NCBI GenBank assembly: GCA_033964015.1
Contig: CM066920.1
Location: 7,841,912 to 7,905,911, forward strand
Direction of reading: 5' to 3'
From: Scolanthus callimorphus
Lineage: Eukaryota > Cnidaria > Anthozoa > Actiniaria > Edwardsiidae
Length of the DNA stretch: 64,000 nucleotides
The notes below the pieces were generated by a model. It was not told where the DNA came from. It was given only the letters and a program-made list of their open reading frames with translations, and did not search any database. Positions 47,719 to 59,798 of the stretch are shown in pieces (position 1 is the first letter of the stretch; each line of letters opens with the position of its first letter). A program made the position numbers and the translations under genes.

Positions 47719-50700
47719 ATGGCCGATGCCGAACAAGAGCAAGCGAATGTAAGTAACAAATGTACTATTGTATGACTAGTTTTACGGGAAAACTAGGTGG
47801 TCTGCGTCGGCGGAGACGTGAACATGAACAACAACAACCAAAGGTTGAGATTTATGTTAAACGCCGTGTGGAAAAATGCTGTTTTGCTGACGTTTCGAGC
47901 GTTAGCCCTTCGTCGGAGCTTTCGTCGTTAGCCCTTCGTCGGAGCTTTTTGCTCCGACGAAGGGCTAACGCTCGAAACGTTAGCCTGCTTGCAGGCGGTA
48001 CTGGGTCCGTTCGATGATCGGGCGCCATCTTGGAATTTTCGCCCCGGGACCGCGCGTCTCGAAATTCCAAGATGGCGCCCGATCATCGAACGGACCGGGT
48101 TTTCCGCGATAAAAACACTCAGTACCGCCTGCAAGCAGGCTATCGAAACGTCAGCAAAACACCATTTTTCCACGGCATTTAACATAAATCTCAACCTTTG
48201 GTTGTTGTTGTTCATGTATTTATTATTGGTTAGTTACACACCTCTTTTAGCGCGCACAGCGCGCTCTTTTGTTATAGTTCCTTACGGTTTATTAGTTAGA
48301 CTTTATTCATTCGCGTCCTTCTTTCTAGCCCTTCTGCACTCAGTTCGGTTGAGCGGGTGAGCGAATTAGAATAATTAGAATATAAAAGTACTGCTAGCAA
48401 ACGGATTGAAAACAATCACGCGCCACATTTTCTCGTTTCAGTGTGAAATGATTCAAATAAGCTCAAATTGTTATTACAAGTGCTAAAGTTTGTTGTGTAC
48501 TAGATATCAAACTGAAAAATGCCCATGTTCTTTGTAGAAACTGTAGACTAAAGGCACGGAGGGACAAGATGTCTAGTAATGATTGGATACCATCCTATAT
48601 ATTGAGGTTCATAACGATAAAATATGCAAACATATTTTGGTGTAATGAGTTTTACAAGGCCGTTGTTAACTGTAAGGGATGGACCATTAGAAATTGGTGG
48701 TGGTGGTGGGGGGATTTTTTGCGTATGATTTCATTTTTTGGGGATGAGGTTGTGCAATAATTTTCAGACGATTTTGAGTACAATGATTAACGTGGCATGA
48801 TCCCCCTATCAGAACCAGTGTTAAACGTTTCGCCGAAGACATTTTACAGATGGAGGGTATCAAATTTTTCTTTTGTTGCGTGCGAATAAAGGGTAGATGA
48901 ACATTCCGTTTTCTGCGTATAGTATAAAAGCCTGTAGGTTTATTTATGCACGCAACTGCGCGTCGCAAATGACGAAATTATTATTTCGTATTTGCGTGAA
49001 GAGGTCCAAATGGCCAAATTCGGAATCACTTAACAAGAGGTTTCAATACAGAAGAGCCTTAGCTTGGAATAGCCTCCCCACTGAAGCTAAGCAGGCCACT
49101 AGTCTTAGTAACTTTCGCAGCTCGTAGGATTTATCTATAAGCTATCATTAAATGTAAATTTTGTATTTTCATTATTATTTATAATTTGTTAGTATTATTG
49201 AATTATAGGTATTATAGTTTTAATATAGTTGTATCCACGGCTCCCTGGGAGAGCACTGTATTTTTAGTGAAGGGATTCCGTGTTTAAATAAAAGTATATT
49301 ATTATTATTATATTATTATAATTATTATATTATTATAATTATTATATTATTACATTATTATATTATTATAATTATTATATTATTATATTATTATAATTTC
49401 TATGTATTAAAACATATTAACGTATTAACGAACGCACATTTCTTGTATTAACGTCGAACGCACGCTTACTGAAGTGGTCTTCTTTCGAACAATGTGACGC
49501 CTATCAGGCCTATCACTGCAGGGCATTTTTGCTCAGGTGTGTTAAGGCCTGGGATTCTAAGGGCATAGGAAAACGCAAAATGTGCCTTAAATCGCTTTAA
49601 TCTAGCTAATTTTTGGCACAGCATGATAAAACTCGACAAACTTAAAATTTTGGTGCAATAGTTTAGTTCGGAGTGACGTCACAAGGCATGTCACGTGGCT
49701 AAACAGTAAATAGCGTTTCCGATGGTGGATAAAACATCTAACTATACAACTTTGGTGAAAATGGTTACAGGCCTAAGCAATAGAAATCTCGTACCGTTTT
49801 GGTTGCTGAGCTATCATTTATCGTTAACGAGATATAAGGGCCGAAATCAGGTCACGTGACCTACTTAATATCTCAGCCCCTTAAAGCACTTAAAGGAGCA
49901 AACTTTTTCCACCAGCTAAGACGCCGCTATATAGAACCCGAAATAAACTTTGAAAAGTGAAAATGTCACGTGACTGGACACGTAATGTTAGCTATCCTGA
50001 AAATTTCATGCTCTTCAAAGATATTTGAAATTCTGTGATTTTCTAGATTTTCTAGGCTGACCCAGGCGTTAACACACTTAAGTGGGAGAATTTGTTTTTC
50101 TTTGACAAGATACACTTGTTCTTGTAAACGGAACGAGGGCAGTGCACGCAGTGTCTTCGTTGCGTGAGCTCTCACAGACTATATCACATGTTATTCTTTA
50201 TACTGTATTATAAAGTATTAAGCAGCCTCAGACATCTTTTTAACGAGAGCCCAAGCCATGTCTTTGTAAGATTTTTTTTCTAGCTTGAATCTCTACAAAA
50301 TTCCAGGCTGGTCATCAAACAAATTTACTGGATTCCAGGGAGTAGCTCTTAGAGGGGGCCTAGGGGTTTGAGGTGATGCGGTGTTCGGCTGCATTTCGCA
50401 GTGATTTATGCGGTGTGAATTAGCCAAAGATCTGTGGTTATGCGGAAATTTGCTTGAAATCGCGGAATTGCGGTGAAAAACTTTGGGTATGGCGGTTTTG
50501 CAGTGTTTCTAGTCAATCTACGCTACATGTTTATTGTTATACGGTGTTTTTCGTAATTTTTTGCGGTTATTTGGTTTTGAGAAACCCCAAGGCCTCCCTC
50601 CTGTAAGTTGGCTCCTCAACAGGGGGAATGGACTTCTTTGGGGACTAGCAATTTGACTCAGCATTCAAATCGTTTGTTCCTTAGAGGGAGGAGCGCAGAC

Positions 50701-50960
50701 TGAAGATCCAGCGATGTGTTCAGACTCTTGTACATGCTACACACTGCCGCAACACTGAATGTCCTATGATAAGCTGCAAGAAGATGAAGAAAGTCGTGGA
50801 ACACTACAAGTCTTGCAGGAAGAAGACCAGTGGTGGCTGTCGAATTTGCCCGGAATTTATCAAACTATGCTGCTACCACGCCAAGCATTGTATGGAGAGA
50901 GGACAGTGTACTGTGCCATTCTGTAGGCACATTAAGGCTAAGTTGCTCATGCAAAGATAG
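47719..50960 (+). CDS. Stand-alone TAZ2 zinc-finger mini-protein, two exons
   Basis: Exon 2, 50685-50960, is certain: acceptor gtttgttccttag, then 91 codons and a stop. It encodes RRLKIQRCVQTLVHATHC, a run with CKKMKKVVEHYKSC, then GGCRICPEF and CCYHAKHC, ending in CTVPFCRHIKAKLL. This aligns end to end with the C-terminal TAZ2 domain of CBP/p300, and all three HxxxC-C-C zinc sites are present (HATHC, HYKSC, HAKHC clusters). There is one extra residue in the last loop. Exon 1, 47719-47748 (MADAEQEQAN), is inferred from an ATG with a good donor AAT|GTAAGT and matching phase 0. The protein would be about 101 residues with no KIX, bromo or acetyltransferase domain. TAZ2 binds activation domains such as those of p53 and E1A-type ligands, so it could compete with full-length CBP. 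That is inference. A fragment of a larger gene is possible but the clean stop argues against it. Confidence 0.82.
47823..48216. mobile_element. MITE containing a nested family-A MITE (47981-48142)
   Basis: The outer element has arms catgaacaacaacaacc and ggttgttgttgttcatg, continuing through gagatttatgttaaa and a gacgtttcgagcgttagccc segment. The inner element, 47981-48142, begins tagcctgcttgcaggcgg, is palindromic, and is flanked by an exact 9-bp duplication of outer sequence, tcgaaacgt (47972-47980 and 48143-48151). Intron of the TAZ2 gene. Confidence 0.95.
48950..49395 (+). mobile_element. 3' remnant of a non-LTR retrotransposon with (ATT)n tail
   Basis: About 60 codons ending at 49125-49127 encode NKRFQYRRALAWNSLPTEAK and SLSNFRSS. 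This is the typical WNSLP...LSNFR end of CR1/L2-type reverse-transcriptase ORFs. A ~160-bp 3' UTR (ending aaataaaagta) and an ATT-rich microsatellite at 49302-49395 follow. The rest of the element is absent, as expected for 5'-truncated LINE copies. Confidence 0.75.
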
Positions 50961-51128
50961 ATTCGCCAAAGAAAGCTGCGTCCAAAGGGATAGGTCTTTC
51001 AAGACTTTGTGACGAAGTGTGGGCTGTATGCAAAAGTAAAAGCAAATTTTCGGCACAAACTTCCAACAGTTTTAATGCAGTGTAGTAATTTGCGCCACGG
51101 AAATACATGGCCATCAATTGGTAAGAGG

Positions 51129-51220
51129 TAGTCTCCTTGCAGCCGCCCGGACCGGTGTCACGCTACGCTCGGCCGGGTGAGCGTAGCGTGACACCGGTCC
51201 GGGCGGCTGCGAGGAGACTA
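51129..51220. mobile_element. 92-bp near-perfect hairpin element with 9-bp target duplication
   Basis: Two 42-bp arms (outer end tagtctcctt, inner end cacgctacgctc) are complementary apart from one mismatch (ca against ga near the outer end) and leave an 8-base loop. Exact flanking direct repeat ggtaagagg (51120-51128, 51221-51229). It lies about 170 bp after the TAZ2 gene's stop and before an aataaa at about 51264, so it is probably in the 3' UTR. Confidence 0.92.
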
Positions 51221-51469
51221 GGTAAGAGGGTGCTCTTCAAACTTAGTAATAATTCATCAAGAATAAAAAATGAAAAAATAATAAAATAAAAATAATAAAA
51301 ATAAAAAATAAAAAAAAAAAATCATAAGCGGGAAGTCCATGTCTGTTCTGTGAACACGAGCGTGTCCCCGTTTCTGAATGTGCGTTGCCATATCCCGTTC
51401 CCTCATTTCTTTGGAAAAAAAAAACTGCCCCCCTCCCCGGCCCCTAAGGGCGCTACGGCCCTGTTATTA

Positions 51470-51870
51470 GTTTGCCTGTGTTATTTGTTTGCGTTCACTT
51501 GATTTACACTAGACGCAAGCACCAGGGAACGCAACTTATCGATTTTATTGCGCTTGCGTTCTAGTGTAAACCACAAGGGAATTGTAGGATTTCAAGACGT
51601 TGCGTCTGCGCAATAGATATTGCACATTATAGATTATTGTGATTATTTACATCTACAATTTGTCATTAAAATTTTAATTACATTTTTATAGAAAACCTAA
51701 GGCCTGCCATTAGTTTGCTTGCCCTGGCGTTCGCGTGCACAAGGTAACGCAACATCGATTTTATTGCGCTTGCGTTCTAGTGTAAACCACATAAGGGAAT
51801 TGTAGGATTTCGAGACGTTACGTCTGCGCTTGCGTTCGTGTGTGAGCCACACCTTACCGGATTTTCGACA
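51470..51870. repeat. Direct repeats of a cgcttgcgttctagtgtaaa element
   Basis: A segment with gattttattgcgcttgcg, ctagtgtaaaccaca and gggaattgtaggattt occurs at about 51535-51620 and again at 51755-51840. Inverted relatives (gtggtttacac, gcgcaagg) continue to about 52050. It looks like overlapping fragments of a MITE family whose ends resemble gtttacac...gcgcaagc. Confidence 0.7.
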
Positions 51871-52958
51871 TCCCATTTCTGACACCATTTAACCTAATTT
51901 GTAAGGGGTGGTTTACACACGAACACAAGCGCAAGGATTTCAAACTCATACACTTCTCTTCTGTATGTGGTTTACACTTGCGCTTTTGCCTGCATCTAGT
52001 GTAAAGTAAGCGAACGTAAGCGCAAGCATTGTGTCGCCATGCATGATTTACACGTCCTGCGCTGCGCATGCGTGTGTTAACCAGTGCTTACAGATGCATC
52101 CTGAATTTAACAAACTCTCATGGCGTCTGTTGTAAATATTTATGATATTTGTGATCATAACCCGCAGACTTCATTTCTTCTGCATGTGTCCTACTAATCG
52201 GGATTACGTGGTAAGCCTACATCTTTAGAATTTTCATCAAATATAAACGCCGAAATTTTCGACCGCTTGTTAGACAATAGCACAACGGGAACCCATTAGA
52301 ACTATACAATGACTCTAGTTAAGTGTCCAATTGTCGATACGTAACCACAGGAATGTCTGCTAGGCGCAGACCCATTTCGTGGTTGCGAAAAACGTAAAAA
52401 AGAAGTCGAATTTCAAACTCCCACGCATTGTGTTAGGGCCAGAAGTGCATATGTGCCTTTCCGCCAAAACTGATAGTTACGAGTTCTTCGCAACTAAGAG
52501 TGTAGACTAGAGGGGAAAACCCTAATACAAAAGCTCTTGGTCTAATGAACCGCTTCCTACATTCTTATTGGCCAGTTAACAATAGCTATTGTTTGCTACT
52601 TTATATATTCCTCAGACAGGTGCAGTGGTTAAGGTTCGCCCGTAGTGAATATTAAACAACACGCAATTCACTGGGTTTGGCTCATGATGAGGATTTTCTC
52701 TACTGTTGGACCGATTACGCTCATTTCCTGTACAATTGTGAAGCGCGGTTAAATCCTCTGAGCCTGAATCTGAGTGGTTATTTTGATCGTAGTAACGCTC
52801 GCTTTAGGGCTTTCTATCTATGTGATATTTGCCCTCAATGGTGTTGGCATATAGCGCCCGAGCTGTGTGAATAATAACAAAGTGCTTGGAGAATAAGGCG
52901 AAACCAAAAACAACCGTTTGCTTGTGTGCCTTGATTATAATTTGAGGAGGGTAATACG

Positions 52959-55900
52959 ATGGAGCTTTGGCAAAAATTGAAAAGCACAAACCCAATCGCA
53001 GTGGGACTGAGAAATGCACAAGAGCGATACCGAGAAGAACATGGAGGCAGCAAGCATTCTAGCACCAGCAGTTCAAAGGAAGACGTTTCCAGAGCGAAAT
53101 CCCCAGAATCCAAGAAACCTTCTAAAATACTCTTAGTCATTGACGCCCCTGAAAATAACTGGTGAGTAGGCAGAATTCTAGAAAATTCATCTTTTTATTT
53201 TCTTTCATGCTGAACTGTGTAATTGTAAAGTTTAATTTAAATTGTAAATTTCCCGATAGCGATAGCAAATAGTTTAGTATCAGCGATTCTGATCAAAGAT
53301 CAAACCTCTCATTCTCGGCATAGTTATTAGTACCAGAGTAATGTGTGCGATTGAATGTCGACCTGTCTTGATGAAATATGCTTCAGGGTATAGCTGTGAA
53401 CTCTATGTTATGAGCCATGTTAGAGCAGAAAGTGAGATGCTTTCTTGAAAAAAAAAAAAAAATATGCGGAACCCATCCACTTGATAATTCTATCCAACAC
53501 ATTTCCAAAATATTTACACTATGCGATCATATATAACTGACAGATATTTTCAATTTTTCATAAATCCAACAAATTCAGCACAGCACTTGAAGTCGGAAGT
53601 AGAATTATTAACCGCATGAGACTGAAATTCATTCTACTTCGACAACATTATTTTGTGCTGTTGTACGTTTGGCGATATAATTTATTTCCTTCAGCAAATG
53701 TCACAATGCAATTTTAAGTTATATTTGATGAGCTGTTCGGCATGTTTGAATAACCTACTGAATTCTTCTATATTATTTTTCTGTATCCAGGGCAAAAATA
53801 TTTAAAGGAAAAACACTCCATAACGGCTCCTACGCCATTAGGGTTGAGCAGGTAAGAGATCCTACTAAAAAGTGTCACAAAAAACAGTGTTCAAAATGCA
53901 CATTGATTAATCTAAGATCCCCCTCTTAGCAGGCCTGTTATTTCAAAAAATAATTCCAATTAAAATAACTCATACATGCTGTTCGCAAACATCTCTTTTC
54001 ATGGCGAAATTTTGAGACATTGCTGTTGTGAAAAAAAAAAAGAATACTCGGCCTCGGGGGTTTTTAAGTGTGGTTTTGGACCCACAATAGAGCAGCAAAT
54101 AAAGCGGTTTCGAATTCACTCAATTAATCATGTAGCTTAACTGTCCATGGTATCTTGTTTAGAAAATATATTTCTGCATAAAACATTTCTCGATACATCC
54201 GGTGACAATGTGTGTATTTACTGCATGGAGCTACATTTATTCCCGCCAGAATTAAATGCGCGGGAAAGTACTGAGTTAAAAAAGAAATATTTATATTAAA
54301 ATCGTTAAGAAAAGGTGCCTTTCTCACTGCATGCAATTAGAACCTCTACATGAAAAGTGCTATCAATATTTTATGATTTAAATTATAGGAAAAGTCATCT
54401 AATCATTAACATATGGTTCATGATATTCTTCAAAGTAGGTGATTTATTCATTTTTTTTGCGGCCGTGTTGTAGCAAAAGAAAAACGTTTGTTCATAAATG
54501 AAATGCTCTCTGACATTCTCCCCATGTGTGCCTCCAATATCGATATAAAAGCAGTCTAGCTAGGAAATCGCTGGTTAGGCGTGCCTTTTTTCAAAGGGCG
54601 TTCACTCCTCCTCGAAGGACCAAACACTTGCATATTTAATGTATACACTCATGTCTTTCCAAATTGTGGTCTGCAACCAGAGAATAAACGTTGAATAAAC
54701 AGAAGAAACGTTTACCTAAGAACTGCAATATCATTTTCCATAAAGGCTTGATTCGCAGACCGTTTTATGTCTCGAGACGAATGTGTCAGGTCGTGCAAAA
54801 CACTCGTATGATATTTCTGAGTGATTACTTCCCGTTGCTCGGCACTAGATAAGATATTCTTTCTGTCTTTTCATTAAAACAATTCCAAGTAAAACGTCAT
54901 TCATCAAAACTAAGTGCAAGACTCCCCGCAAACTCTCTTAACCCAAGCTTTCTCCTAGAGATTTGTTGTGAAATATTAAGAGGTCACAAAAGTTCCTAAT
55001 ATAGGCGGAGCTATTCGACCCGACGCCATTACAAGGTCATATACAGTTGAGTACGCGATAAAACTGTATTGCTTTGGCGGAGCAAGTTCATTTTATCAAT
55101 ACATCGATCTCTAAAGTAAACACCAATGAAAATACAAAACGTGATTAATCTAATAATATTATTCAACGACTGTTTGTTTGGTGTCAAGTTTCTTTAGCTG
55201 CTCTCCGCAAAATGTCACCTATTCTTCCTGCAACTGAGTGAAGTAGTCCATAAACACAAAAACTGAGCTCGCAATTCATAAGAAATCTGGAAAATTGGAA
55301 ACGTTTCTCAGTAGGGAGAATCGGAGTGGAAGCAATTCAGTAAATTGTGTCAACATTTTCGTGGGAGATAGTTTATCTGTATTTCTTGTCGCTGCTGTAC
55401 AGCATTTTGTAGAGGCATTCTGCGACTCATACAAAAATTCCCAGCTGGCAAAATTAGCTTCATAGCATGCAGCTATATCCAAGTTTAGTCAAATCACACT
55501 AGGTGTTCTATTGTCCGGCAATGCTGCGTTCTGATTGGTTGAAATAAAAGTGTCGGGTTTGAAAGGCACAAAATGGCAAATCACCACACTAGAAATCGTT
55601 TTTGGCTATACAAATTGACCCACGTACTATAGTGTGATTTATAGCCTATGAGGCCGAAGGCCGAAGTAGACACCTTCAGCATACTAATCACGAACCTTCA
55701 CGACCTCTGCAATTTTAATCAGTTAGTTAAAACTGATTGGCACGAAGATTGGCTCCTTTCAGCTATAATCACTATCTTCGGGTTTTCTACGACTCATTAT
55801 TATAGTACAATGCTAAATTTTGACGAATTTCCATTGGTCGAGAGTCATCACGTGACATTGATAGTCCCTGTTTCGCTAAAAAGTTAACGTTGATACAATA

Positions 55901-58900
55901 CAAACATTACATTAAGGTTCTTCTGTCTCATAAACTATCGTGTAGCAGTTTTTCCCTCGGAATTCGATGTTCAAAATTCATATAAGCCCTGGAGCTACGC
56001 TCTCGGGCTTTGTGCAAAAATCAAATCTCCTCGGGACCGACAGAGTAACTCTTTAGTTTACATGGTTGATAAGGTACGCAAGTACAAGGTACTATTTGAC
56101 TCATAGAAAACGAGAACGAGTTAATTATTTTACTAGAAACCCACTAGCTAAATTGTATTAATTTTATTTGTCTTTGTACGGTACAGTTGTACGGTACAGG
56201 GGCGGATCCAGGAATTTCAGAAAGGGTGCAGGGGTCGGATAGGGAAAACATAGGACGAAAATTTTAAAATTTCCTCCAGCAAATACAGTAAATGTATGGG
56301 AAAATCTCCCGAGAAAGGGGGGCCTTGCCCCCACTAAATCCTCCCACCCAAAATAATTTAGTAGAAGTATATTTAGACTCTTAGAGGAAACCGGTTACTC
56401 ACTATCTATGTGACACAATGAGTAGCTAACAAAAAATATCTATCTTTCCTGAGAGCCATTGAAAGTTTCATATTAAAACGTTTGAACAGCAAATCAAAAT
56501 TTCGCGTGCATGTGGGTTTCTTCTAAAATGACTACTACTCATTCTTGTTTCCTATTGGTCAAAAAGTTAATTTTGCGCTGCGCTACTTGTTAAATCAGCC
56601 GGCTCAGTTTGTTCATATAATGCACGTCTTCGCCGCTTTGTTTTTGATACTATCAAAACACTTCATATACTTGATTATGAGTTAGGCCTTGGACATAAGC
56701 CGGTGTAATCATGAGCCGTTCCTAATGCAAATTAACTTAGACAATAGAGATTCCTCATTTGCATTTAATAGGAACGGCTCATGTTTAGGCCGGGGTATGC
56801 CCTAGGCCTAAAGGCCATGTAACAATCAATCCAACAATTTTTCTTGCAATTCACAACGTAAGGATGACGAATAAAACACATTGCGAGTTGCCGCGGGATG
56901 TCACATACGCGCAATTTTTTCTCGCAACATGCAATACGTTCGCGATAAAATGATAAATTACAGTGGCTTATCCAAGTAAAACATGAATGGTGTGCGCTGA
57001 TTGGCTAATAAGAAGTAAACATTACCTCGCGAGTTGCAGAGACAATGTCACACGCAGCAATTTTGCTCGCAACGTTGCGAAAAGTAGAAATCACATCTAC
57101 TTTTCTGCAACTCGAAACGCAACAAAATTGCGTTGCGCGTTGCAAGAAAAATTGCCTCGTCTGACACGGCCTTAAGAGACTTCAGTTCAATGAACGAGAA
57201 AGGTTAAATTACTGCACGAGGATTTAGTCATTGTACTGGCAGCAAGTGCGTGAATTTCGTGAATTAAAAGTTTCTGACACTTTTAAGGAGGCTAGACACT
57301 TAGATTTGCTTAAAAAGCCTGTGTCAGCCACTCCTTTGTTATTGTTTTCGTTCGATATTAGAAGACGAATTACGTGCAGAAATCTCTAAATCGACATCTA
57401 AACACAAAGTTTCCGATTTGATTTACCAAATGTAAACGAGAATCTCTACATTCTCTAAATCAGCCGGGGAAGTGGATGCTTTCTCCGACTTGGTATGTTG
57501 CTAGGCTGTCAAAATGGCGGCTGACACAGGCTCTTTAGGAATTCACGCCGCAAAACCTCGGACGGACCTTAGGCACATTCACATTCATCTACCTTGATTC
57601 CATTGCGCCAGATGTTCTTACATACCTTTGTCTTAACTTCTTCTCAGGCGGAGTTTGCAGACCTCAATCTCGCGTCTTATTCTGATAGCGGCACCATGGT
57701 AGACATCCAAGTGTACAGAGAAGGAACTATTGTCGTTAGGTAACGTAACCAACAAAAACACTACACCATTCAGAACCGCGTCATTTTAGTACTAATCACT
57801 CATAGAGCAGATTTCATGACTGTCACTACTTGTTATGTAATTGCGATTGCTTTGCGTTCTCATTGGCCAATCAAATTCTGTAGTAAATACCATTGTGTAA
57901 TTACTTAGTAATTGGTTCGGCTTTCAATTGGCTGAGAAAAAAGCCATTTAGGCGCAAGTCGTGATTTCTCTCGATTCTGATTGGCTAGTGATTGCTCATT
58001 GCAATTGTTTTCACGACAGTCATGTGAAAACCGCTCTATAGTATTGTGCATTCCAAAAAAAGCCGTACTACCCTTATTGAATAACTCCAAAATTTCAAGC
58101 ATTGCTCTTTCTTTGAGGAAATTCCAGTCAGGCTCCTGCACAACCTCTGCAGAAATTTAAAGCAACCCCTGAGGAAATGTCACGTTTCCTTTTGTTCCCT
58201 GTAGAAATTCCAAAGTAGAAGAAAAGTAGAAAGACCCTCCCCTGCTGACCTCGTATATTTTTTACTGTTGTAGATCATTTCGCCCTGATTTCGTCCTCAT
58301 TCGCCAGAACGTCAGGGGTATCGGCCCAAGGAAGACTACCGACATATCTTGTTAGGATTACAGTTCGGCAATGTGCCGAGTATAAACTCATTGGAATCTA
58401 TATACAACTTCGCCGAGAAACCCTGGGTGGTAAGTTAATGATGTTCAGTCGAGTTTTCAAGCGACGAATAAGAGATCGAAGCTCTCCTGTCGGGAGCCCA
58501 CGAATAGTGTAGTCCCTGGTGTCTGAGAGCGGGCTTCCTGTGCTACCAGAGGGTTCCGGGTGACGTCACATTTTCTACTTGACCACTGGGAGCTTTCCTC
58601 TGCCATGCTGGGATGGATTGATAATTTTTACGGCCCATTATTTTTTAGAAACAATGCGGTTTTTTTCACATGAAAATGTCAAGATTTGTTCTTCGTTTCC
58701 AGGAGCCATGGAAATAATTTGCTTCACTTGACCGGTCAAACTCCTAATCTGGTCGGACATATTTGCAAATTAGTCGGACGTATCAGATCGATATCAGAAA
58801 ACGTTTTTAAAAATGCGCAGGCCGAAAAAGAATATAAATATAGCTGTCAGGAGCGTATCCAGGCCTTGTATTCTTGGAAGCCAACCCAGGGACTGAAATG

Positions 58901-59216
58901 AAAATATCCTTGTTATTCGATATTTTTTGGGTGATGGGCGAATGAAGCCAAAAAGTTATATTCTGTGAGTTAACCCTGGTGCTATCGCATTGGCCTGAAA
59001 AGCCATTTAGCGACAATGGCTATCGCGCGGAGCTAGATCTACAACACGGATATTTTCAATACTTCCTTGGCTTACGTCTCTGGCAAAACTATACAAAACT
59101 ATAATTCACTTTAATCTTTTTTACAGTTCGCACAACTCATTCAGATACAAAAACGTTTGGGAAAGGAGAACTTTCCTCTGATTGAGCAAGCTTATTATCC
59201 GAACCACAAGGAAATG
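52959..59216 (+). CDS. Syn: Synapsin, first five coding exons (3' part outside window)
   Basis: Exons 52959-53161, 53791-53851, 57648-57739, 58274-58429, 59127-59216. Exon 1 gives a Ser-rich N-terminus and [13 protein letters not shown], the start of the conserved C domain. It has no recognisable domain A phosphorylation motif. Exons 2-3 read [21 protein letters not shown] and AEFADLNL, then [15 protein letters not shown]. Exon 4 reads [16 protein letters not shown], then in another frame [19 protein letters not shown]. Exon 5 reads [15 protein letters not shown]. These match the synapsin pre-ATP-grasp region. Synapsins coat synaptic vesicles and bind ATP. Exon 4 is 156 nt where 157 keeps the frame: one base is missing at about 58319-58326, causing an early stop unless it is an assembly error. 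The ATP-grasp exons are not in the remaining 4.8 kb, so the gene must continue past 64000. Confidence 0.9.
56209..56345. mobile_element. Partial MITE, aggggcggatccagg end
   Basis: Left end caggggcggatccagg and a core (aggacgaaaattttaaaatt, aatctcccgag) shared with 33921-34102. The right end is not conserved, so the copy is incomplete. Confidence 0.7.
56683..56812. mobile_element. MITE, gttcctaatgcaaa family, copy 3
   Basis: Arms taggccttggacataagccg and cggggtatgccctaggcct. Inner arms catgagccgttcctaatg... and ...aggaacggctcatg. Core cttagacaatagag is shared with 34105-34206. Confidence 0.85.
57316..57532. mobile_element. MITE, agcctgtgtcagccac family, full-length copy
   Basis: Ends agcctgtgtcagccactcc and ggctgacacaggct. 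The interior closely matches 29379-29603. It lies about 115 bp upstream of synapsin exon 3. Confidence 0.9.
57803..58038. mobile_element. MITE, tagagcagatttc family copy
   Basis: Ends tagagcagatttcatgactg and cagtcatgtgaaaaccgctcta. The interior has several attggc/ccaat motifs, as in the 34507 copy. Between synapsin exons 3 and 4. Confidence 0.85.
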
Positions 59217-59489
59217 GTGAGTTATGATAATTTTACTTCTGCAAATAAATATCTACAAAGATATTGCTATGAGTAAGAATCTCCCATAAAAGCGCCAGAA
59301 AGGCAATCTATTTTCCGTAAGGACGTAGTTGCTTTTGTCTCTATTATCTTTGTTCTACAAATGAGTTCTATTGTCTCTATTATCCTCGTTCTTTGTGCTG
59401 AGGTGTTGGCTATTGTTGTATTACTACGTACCGACCCTATTTTCCGATAACGTTCAACAGAGACTTGCAGTTAACCATTTAGGCACGAC

Positions 59490-59613
59490 TGCCCATCACC
59501 AACCGAGAGCCTTTGCGGACTCTTAGCCAATCAGAGCAGCCGAAAAACAATGGATCAATTTTAAAACAAAAGAAAACGGGGCGCAAAGGCTCCCGGTTGG
59601 TGATGGGCCTTTA
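59490..59613. mobile_element. MITE, gcccatcaccaaccgggagc ends, copy 2
   Basis: Reverse-complement copy of 16792-16922, with matching arms (cccatcaccaaccgagagcc; ggctcccggttggtgatggg) and interior (cttagccaatcagagcagcc). It directly abuts the next element at 59621. Confidence 0.9.
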
Positions 59614-59620
59614 ACGTAAA

Positions 59621-59798
59621 TAGAGCACATTTCGTATGACTGTGAAAAATGCCGCGACAAAGTTGTGCCGCGACAAAGTTGTGCCGCGCCTCGACCGTGT
59701 CGCGACTACGCGATTTTATTCCGCATCTACAGCAGGCCAGATTCCGTGCCGCGACCGCGACAGTGCCGCGTCACTTTTCACAGTCAAAATCTGCTCTA
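59621..59798. mobile_element. MITE, tagagcacatttcgtatgac ends
   Basis: Ends tagagcacatttcgtatgac and cacagtcaaaatctgctcta, internal cgcgacaaagttgtgcc tandem. Closely related to 35781-35963. Confidence 0.85.

Larger units (their letters stand above)
53852..57315. other. Synapsin intron 2 (large)
   Basis: No further exon fits between 53851 and 57648: the flanking exons join in phase and in family alignment. It contains MITE material at about 55630-55820, 56209-56345 and 56683-56812, and a gcaacgttgcga-type inverted region up to 57172. Confidence 0.6.
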
